Shown here: one piece after another, positions 58,201 to 64,000 of the stretch
Position numbering within the stretch: position 1 is the first letter of the stretch
How the letters are laid out: every line of letters begins with the position of its first letter
Assembly: GCA_026874595.1 (NCBI GenBank)
Contig: CM049316.1
Location: 12,018,839 to 12,082,838 of the forward strand
Length of the DNA stretch: 64,000 bases
Direction: 5' to 3'
From: Sipunculus nudus
Lineage: Eukaryota; Annelida; Sipuncula; Golfingiida; Sipunculidae
Notes under the pieces: generated by a model
What the model was told of the DNA's origin: nothing
The model's input: only the letters and a program-made list of their open reading frames with translations
Databases searched by the model: none
Translations under genes and position numbers: made by a program

Positions 58201-60263
58201 CGCATTCAAGCTTTTTAATTAAAATGTAAACAAAACAACCTACTTTTTAAAGGTTTTTATATATTTACATTGAATGGACAAACTCCATGGTCGTTGTGGA
58301 ATCCACAGTCATGCTTTGCAGATCAATTCTGTCTTGTATGTATTAAACAGGATTTCGCAAGGGATGAGCGTTGCCAAGATACACCTGCTTATTGGCTTGG
58401 GGTATACTTTGGACATTAAAACCGCAAACCGCTACACGAAATCCCGTATCGACTGATTTAATCTTAGCATCATTAACACCTCAATATATTTGCTGAAACT
58501 TGTTAAATGCAATATTAGACATCCCTGAACAAACACTAGACTAAAAAATTAAAAAATGTCATAAAAAATTAGGCAATCCAATGTAAAATTTTACACGGTT
58601 ATCCCTACTAGATATTGCAGTTTCAATGAACATATAATGTTCAACTTTTTCTCTGAGATCATAATTTTCAGTAATGAAGTGATCTGAGTATACACGGAGG
58701 TTATTGATTGTGGATGCGGGTAGGTTGGTTCACCTTTTAATGTTGACCAGCCACTTGTTGCGCCTCTTGGTGGGCAACTACTTTGTCTGCTCTCTTTGAT
58801 TTGTGATTACAGCAGGGATCCTATAATACGCTTTGTGTCCCTTCAGATCTATTAGAACAACCAGCTACACAGTAAAAATACCCCATGTGGCTCTAACAAA
58901 CCATCCCAGGCACATCTAAGTATTATTACTGAACAAAGACTGTGGCAAATGCAGCCTCACAGCCCCCAGTAACTAATAACCTGCCTCTCAGCGTGGCTGA
59001 TGACCCTGCCCCCAGTTGTTGTGACGTCTCATAGGAACCCTGTATACCCTACTTTTTGATAAAAAAAAAGGGGGGGGGGGATTATCTCAAGTTAGTAGAC
59101 GTCAGATATCGGAATAAGCCAGTTTTTAAGTATATATGGGATAACTTGAAGTAGTATATGTGTACGGAGTATGTATACCCGGAGATTGACTGGAAACAGT
59201 ATAATGACTAACACTATTTCTCATTTCTTCCTGATAAAAGATATGTTAGCTACATGTAAGTCCATGTTGATCAGTGGCACACTCGGACTCACAAGAACAC
59301 GACTCTGCTGCTCAGGGTTTCTGGGCGTAACATCTGACCCCTACCATGCACCGCGTCTTCTATATACACCAGCGGCGTAGGTAAAAATGTGCTGAAGTGG
59401 GTAATGTGGTCCATTCAGATATGTTGGATAAAATTATTTCAAGGAAAATTATATAAACAGGGGTCTTGATGTGATAACGACTTCACGGAAGTAATATCTG
59501 CGACCATACTCATGTGAAATATAAACAGAAAATGTTTACTTGAAATGTCTGACGGTTGAGACAAGTAGTCCGGCCGTCCCACAGTGCCAACAAGGAAGAG
59601 ATTCGTTTCGAGTAGGAACGACCTCTGGCGGATCGGTGGCTTATTGGTTAAAACTGTCAAGGTCACGGGAATAAAGTATTATATAAAATATGATATTGGG
59701 GGCTGAACTAAACTGAGATAGCTATCAAGGGAACATATATTTCTAATGGTAACGATTACCATGGTATTCTACTTTGCCGATGACACACCATCCATGAGCA
59801 GCCCACTCTATAGGCTTATTTGTGTTTCTTTGTTGTCCATGCAGCGTCTATTACAAATTTAGGTATTGGTAGGAAATTAGAATATAGCAAATTAATCTGC
59901 ATAGGGACGGAGCTGTTTCATGGTTCTCCCCATAATCTCCGTTGATTCAGTCAGAAGAAAAACTACACTATAAAAAGATACACTTGGAACAATAACTGCA
60001 CATATAAATTATTAAATAAAATCACGCCCTGGCTTTCGCACGGCTGAGCCGGCTTGTAACAAGTGAATTTTGGGAACTTATGAAGACGAAGTTTTTAAAA
60101 CAACACCCGAATATTTTTTTATTTAGCGCAAACAAAATAAATTTTTAATGTTTTAATGTTTAATGAATTGTTTAATGTTTTAATGTTTTATTCAGAGTTG
60201 AAACAGATGTTACAGTATCGTAACAGATAAAGCTGAATTCTAAAGTGTGAGAATATATATGAG

Positions 60264-60322
<59 letters not shown>

Positions 60323-60742
60323 AATGATGGAATGACGCAGTTCCAAATGTGTAATAAACGTATATACGTCGTGTAAAAACAAGCTTCCAAACTTTAATAG
60401 AAATCAACCCCAAGGAGAGGGTAACACTTGATGTCACATAGCACCCTTATTGGTTGTTTTGTTGTCATACATGATTATTTCCATGCTTCTTTGTGGGTTT
60501 ATTATTTTTTATGTTCTGCGTGCATTCAGTAATTTTCTGCTTCAAGAGACCGAGAGAGGAATGAACTAAACCAAGCTTGGATATTGCGCGACACTTAAAT
60601 TTTGATTTTTATGTCACGGAACCTAATATCAACAGATCACGCATGCGTGATAAACACAAATTTTGTAATGGAGATAAATAAAAAACAGATTCTGCAACAC
60701 TAGGCAGCGTGAAACGTCTAGAGGAATGAATAAAGAAGTCAG
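55249..60742. other. 5' flank of the receptor gene and intergenic DNA
   Basis: No exon supported. It contains a C tract at 57174-57189 and AT-rich DNA. The non-coding first exon of the receptor may lie in the first kilobases. Confidence 0.5.
60266..60320. repeat. TA tract
   Basis: About 27 TA units in AT-rich intergenic DNA; further TA tracts lie at 61381-61445 and 63004-63046. Confidence 0.95.
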
Positions 60743-61376
60743 TGTTTTTTCGTCATCAAATAACTATAATTTATTCTTAAAACAACCCTAACATTACAAT
60801 ATACTCAATCAATACAATTACACAGTATAACAGCAATATAACAAATCAATACAAACACATAATAAAATAAACAAAGTGTACAGTACCTGAATACCACTGT
60901 CACAGCGACAAGTCCTTAACAATGTATAAGCCGGATGAAAAGTTCACACAAATTCTCTCGGAGAATAACAGTCCAATGTAAAGCTCTTGTAACAATCCAG
61001 AAAGTAAACTTGAGACAGGCAGCACTAAATTGTAAAGTGTTAGTAACAGTAGAATCCCTAAAATTACCGGAAAATCAGATAGGTCCCACAAACAGATATA
61101 CATACGTCTCCCTCGGCTCTAAAACACAGCCCCCTATTTATAAATTTTCACCTCCAGCCGAGAACCTTCCATTGCTCGAAAGAATCTAATACAATACACA
61201 CGTTAAAAGAACATACCAGAACAACGAATGCCGTGTCTCAATATATTAGGGTTCACACGTGAGCTCGCCTCGGCTCAGCCAGGCGAGAAAGCCCCAAGGT
61301 AGCATGACAACGACAGTTCAACCAATACGGATTAAACTGAGAGTGCAACACCCGGCCAGGCGAGGCAGCCACAACA
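60743..61376 (-). mobile_element. Candidate solo LTR
   Basis: A 634-bp unit with TG...CA ends (minus strand TGTTGTGGCTGCC to AAAAAACA). It has a perfect TATA box (TATAAATAG) at 61135-61143 and a poly(A) signal AATAAA at 60769-60774, the U3-R-U5 order of an LTR. No internal retrotransposon region or second LTR lies in the window. No clear target duplication is seen (flanks GTCAG and CCATT); a 65-bp TA tract abuts one side and may have altered it. An ordinary TATA promoter is the alternative. Confidence 0.42.
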
Positions 61377-61378
61377 CC

Positions 61379-61445
<67 letters not shown>

Positions 61446-61449
<4 letters not shown>

Positions 61450-63001
61450 CATCCCCCCTAGGTCTGAAGACCTGTCTACGCCACTGGTTTATTTATTTCT
61501 AAGGACATCCATCCTGTGTGGGATAACTTTAGTTATAAAAAGACCAAGCATAATGCTTGTCAGTTGAGTATTATACATGTTTTTCTAAAACCGCATTCAT
61601 ATAACGGTCACAAAATCAAGCTAAATGCGTTCATGAAGAGCATATAGTAGACATTTTAGCATACATGTAGTGACAAAAGCTTTATTAACCCCCCCCCCCC
61701 CCACACACACACACGCACACACACTAATGTAATAGGGATCTCCGTCAGCTCCCCACATAATCAATTATATTCCGCACGCATAATAGTCATCCCTTGAATA
61801 AAAAACACATAGTTAAAAAAAAAGCAAATCTCCTACGAAATAAATGCATGGATGATATCAATATTTGAGTTTATACTGAAAAAAAAGAGAATATTAATAT
61901 ATTTAAAAAAAAAAACGCAATAGAATACAGGCCCGAATCAATACGGCTGGTACGCTTTGTAAGGCTCTCCAAGACTTGTAAACTGGAAAAAAATATTCAT
62001 ATATTATGGCGTACAGTATATTAAATATCAATCCGAAAAAAATCTGCCTTTCGCCAGTATGATAAAACCAAGGGTTTCGACCGACTCTGGAATGTTAACA
62101 TTTCAAGCATTCTATTTGGTCTCGTGAAACTCTTTGTCCAAGAGGCCCCATCGGGTCCGTCGGATGAAAACCTATATTAAGCTAACTAACACAATTTGAA
62201 ACAAATGAGATTTCCTGTATTTGTAAAACTATTTTCCTTTTGCCTTTGGAAACACATCCATGGGAGTAGTGCCATATCTGCCTTCTGACATTACGACCAG
62301 ATTAACGGCTGTCAGAGTGCCTAGAGTGTCTAGGTCTAAGGAACGCATTATAAGGCCCGCTGAGGATGCAAATATTTTCGTCATTTTCGAAAACGCCTCA
62401 TGTTCTACATGTACACTGTCAACTGCCATAAACCAGACTAATCTTTAGCATTTTTAGTGTTCTTTCTAACAACACCAAACAGGAACGAGAAAAGTTCCGT
62501 TTTAACTTAGCATACTGGTAAACCCCTCCGCATTTTTGTTGAATTTCTGACCGCGTGAATATAGGCATGGTTTGCAGGGGTTAATAGACGCAGCCAACTT
62601 GTTTGCGATACAGGAAATAACTCGTTAGCGCTATAGCATAGAGACGAGGTTTCAGCTTGGGTTGTGAGTTCACATGTGTTCTCTTGCGTCAATGCTTTAT
62701 TTGTAACATAATGTTAAGATTATGGGCTGTTTAGCAGGATATGAATGTAACATGATGGAAGACCAATGTATTCCTCGATATAGCTTGTATCACGGCTTAC
62801 CAGCCCAATTATCATTGCCTACGGAGTCGGGTTGTCACAGCCAGCATGGGCCCGAGACATCTTAATCCCTACTTAGCACTCTTGAAAAAAACAAACAAAT
62901 TATACCAATAAATAAGTAAAATTTCAACATTTTCAAGGATTTAATTTTGCTCTAGGAAACTCTATGATTTACCGGGTCTCCCTGAGCCCTTCTTATAAAA
63001 A

Positions 63002-63048
<47 letters not shown>

Positions 63049-64000
63049 TAAAAATAAAAGCCAAAAGAAACTTCTCATTTTTAAGTAAATAATTGTTCCC
63101 TATATAGATATAGGAAGCACTTAGCCGCCCCATGCAGGCCCCCATAAGCTTTTTTAGGTAACTATCGATTCAAAAACTATACAATACAAATATCAAATGA
63201 AACTACCTTAGTTTTTTCTCAGGTGTTTATCTGGCCACTCTATAAAGCACAATTACTGGCCCAGGCCCCGATTAAACTCTGGTTTAACACTATGTATACA
63301 TGCTACCACAAAAAAACGTGCATTTTCAAGAACACATACAGTCCTGGCCGGCCCAGGCCCTCTTGACAGTTATATAAACACAAAAAATGAGACTTCATTT
63401 TAAAACATTTATTGTGACCTAAACGAAATTCCTTACCGGCTGACTCCCCGCACCCCCCCCCCTTGTTATAGAGCCTGATTACGGCCTTTGTAACTTGAGT
63501 TAGTTTACCGTTACGTGTAATCACAGTTCCTAGCAATATATGGACCACGTGTAACAGATGTAACCCCTGTTTGGCCGATTAAAGACCATCTTTGATCTTT
63601 GGTACTTCGTTATCACCTGACCTTGAAATGCTACATAATGATTTTTTTTTTTATTTTATTTAAAAAAAAACTTGTGGTCGTGAAGTAAATCAGAAACGGT
63701 TGATTTGAGATGTTCTAATCATCACCCCTTTTCCGGACCTTGGGACTTTTTTTCTAATTTTTTCATCAGTCCTTAAGGGTTGGACCCCCTTTTTCCTAAA
63801 TCCCGGATTCGCCCCTGTATGCGCTTCATGTTTAACGTGGAGAATAGCTAATAATATGGTCGGCATGAGGACATTTATTGGAAAAGCGGATTATTTAATA
63901 ATCTTAATGGCACATGGAAAGGGTTATATGTCCTTATTATATGGATCAGGACAACTACACAATATAACCACAGAGATATATTCTGATATATTATTGTCAG
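61446..64000. other. Intergenic DNA to the window end
   Basis: Contains C and CA tracts at 61688-61725, the possible exon at 62229-62420, a TA tract at 63004-63046 and a C run at 63451. Nothing else supported. Confidence 0.5.
62229..62420 (-). CDS. Possible terminal exon, unrecognised
   Basis: A frame after GGTTTATGGCAG reads DSVHVEHEAFSKMTKIFASS, then DLDTLGTLTAVNLVVMSEGR and MDVFPKAKGK, and stops. The composition and the hydrophobic pattern look protein-like, but the opposite strand is open too and no family is recognised. No upstream exon was found. Confidence 0.25.
   Translation of the reverse strand, partial: DSVHVEHEAFSKMTKIFASSAGLIMRSLDLDTLGTLTAVNLVVMSEGRYGTTPMDVFPKAKGK

Overview
The window looks like AT-rich nuclear DNA of an animal, most likely a bivalve mollusc or another lophotrochozoan. 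The reasons are spliced genes with GT-AG introns of 0.4-3.8 kb, an NRF-6-type acyltransferase gene, an intronless rhodopsin-like receptor, dense TA/poly-C/AAT microsatellites, and many non-autonomous transposons with tandem-repeat cores of the kind known from bivalves. No species can be named from sequence alone. I saw no rRNA, convincing tRNA, CRISPR array or prokaryotic gene.

Left half (about 7.6-26.6 kb, minus strand). One complete 15-exon gene was rebuilt by splice-site phase. It encodes 712 residues: signal peptide, cysteine-containing NRF domain, then a multi-pass acyltransferase-3 domain (nose resistant to fluoxetine 6 / nrf-6 family). All 15 exons join in frame, and one intron uses a GC donor. 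Two introns begin with a minisatellite whose unit copies the preceding exon's 3' end together with its 5' splice site: about 39 bp after exon 2 and about 60 bp after exon 6. The first array offers two in-frame alternative donors; the second holds about 20 decoy donors. Intron 6 also carries a non-autonomous Helitron with an array of nuclear-receptor half-site motifs.

Repeats. A Helentron/HINE-like family with a fixed 5' end (AGCTCAGCTGACT), a GTCC-rich microsatellite, a tandem-repeat core and a palindromic 3' end (TGACCCATGGGTCA) is present in six near-complete copies and several fragments. The first copy (2.0-5.7 kb) is split by a canonical A|TC...CTAG|T Helitron.

Right half. Two large elements, 37,250-43,749 and 48,734-53,949, start and end with CACT(C/G)TA-type inverted termini, have matching 2-bp flanks (TA/TA, CA/CA) and carry dense subterminal arrays of a short motif. 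This is a CMC/EnSpm-like architecture, but each element uses its own motif (GTGTCTT versus AAACATGTTT). Both hold putative exons, one of them a well-defined 112-codon terminal exon. The second element ends 73 bp from the stop codon of a 401-residue class A receptor gene (54,023-55,228, minus strand), so it lies in that gene's 3' flank. A solo-LTR-like unit lies at 60.7-61.4 kb. The remaining stretches are AT-rich intergenic DNA with microsatellites and a few possible first exons.
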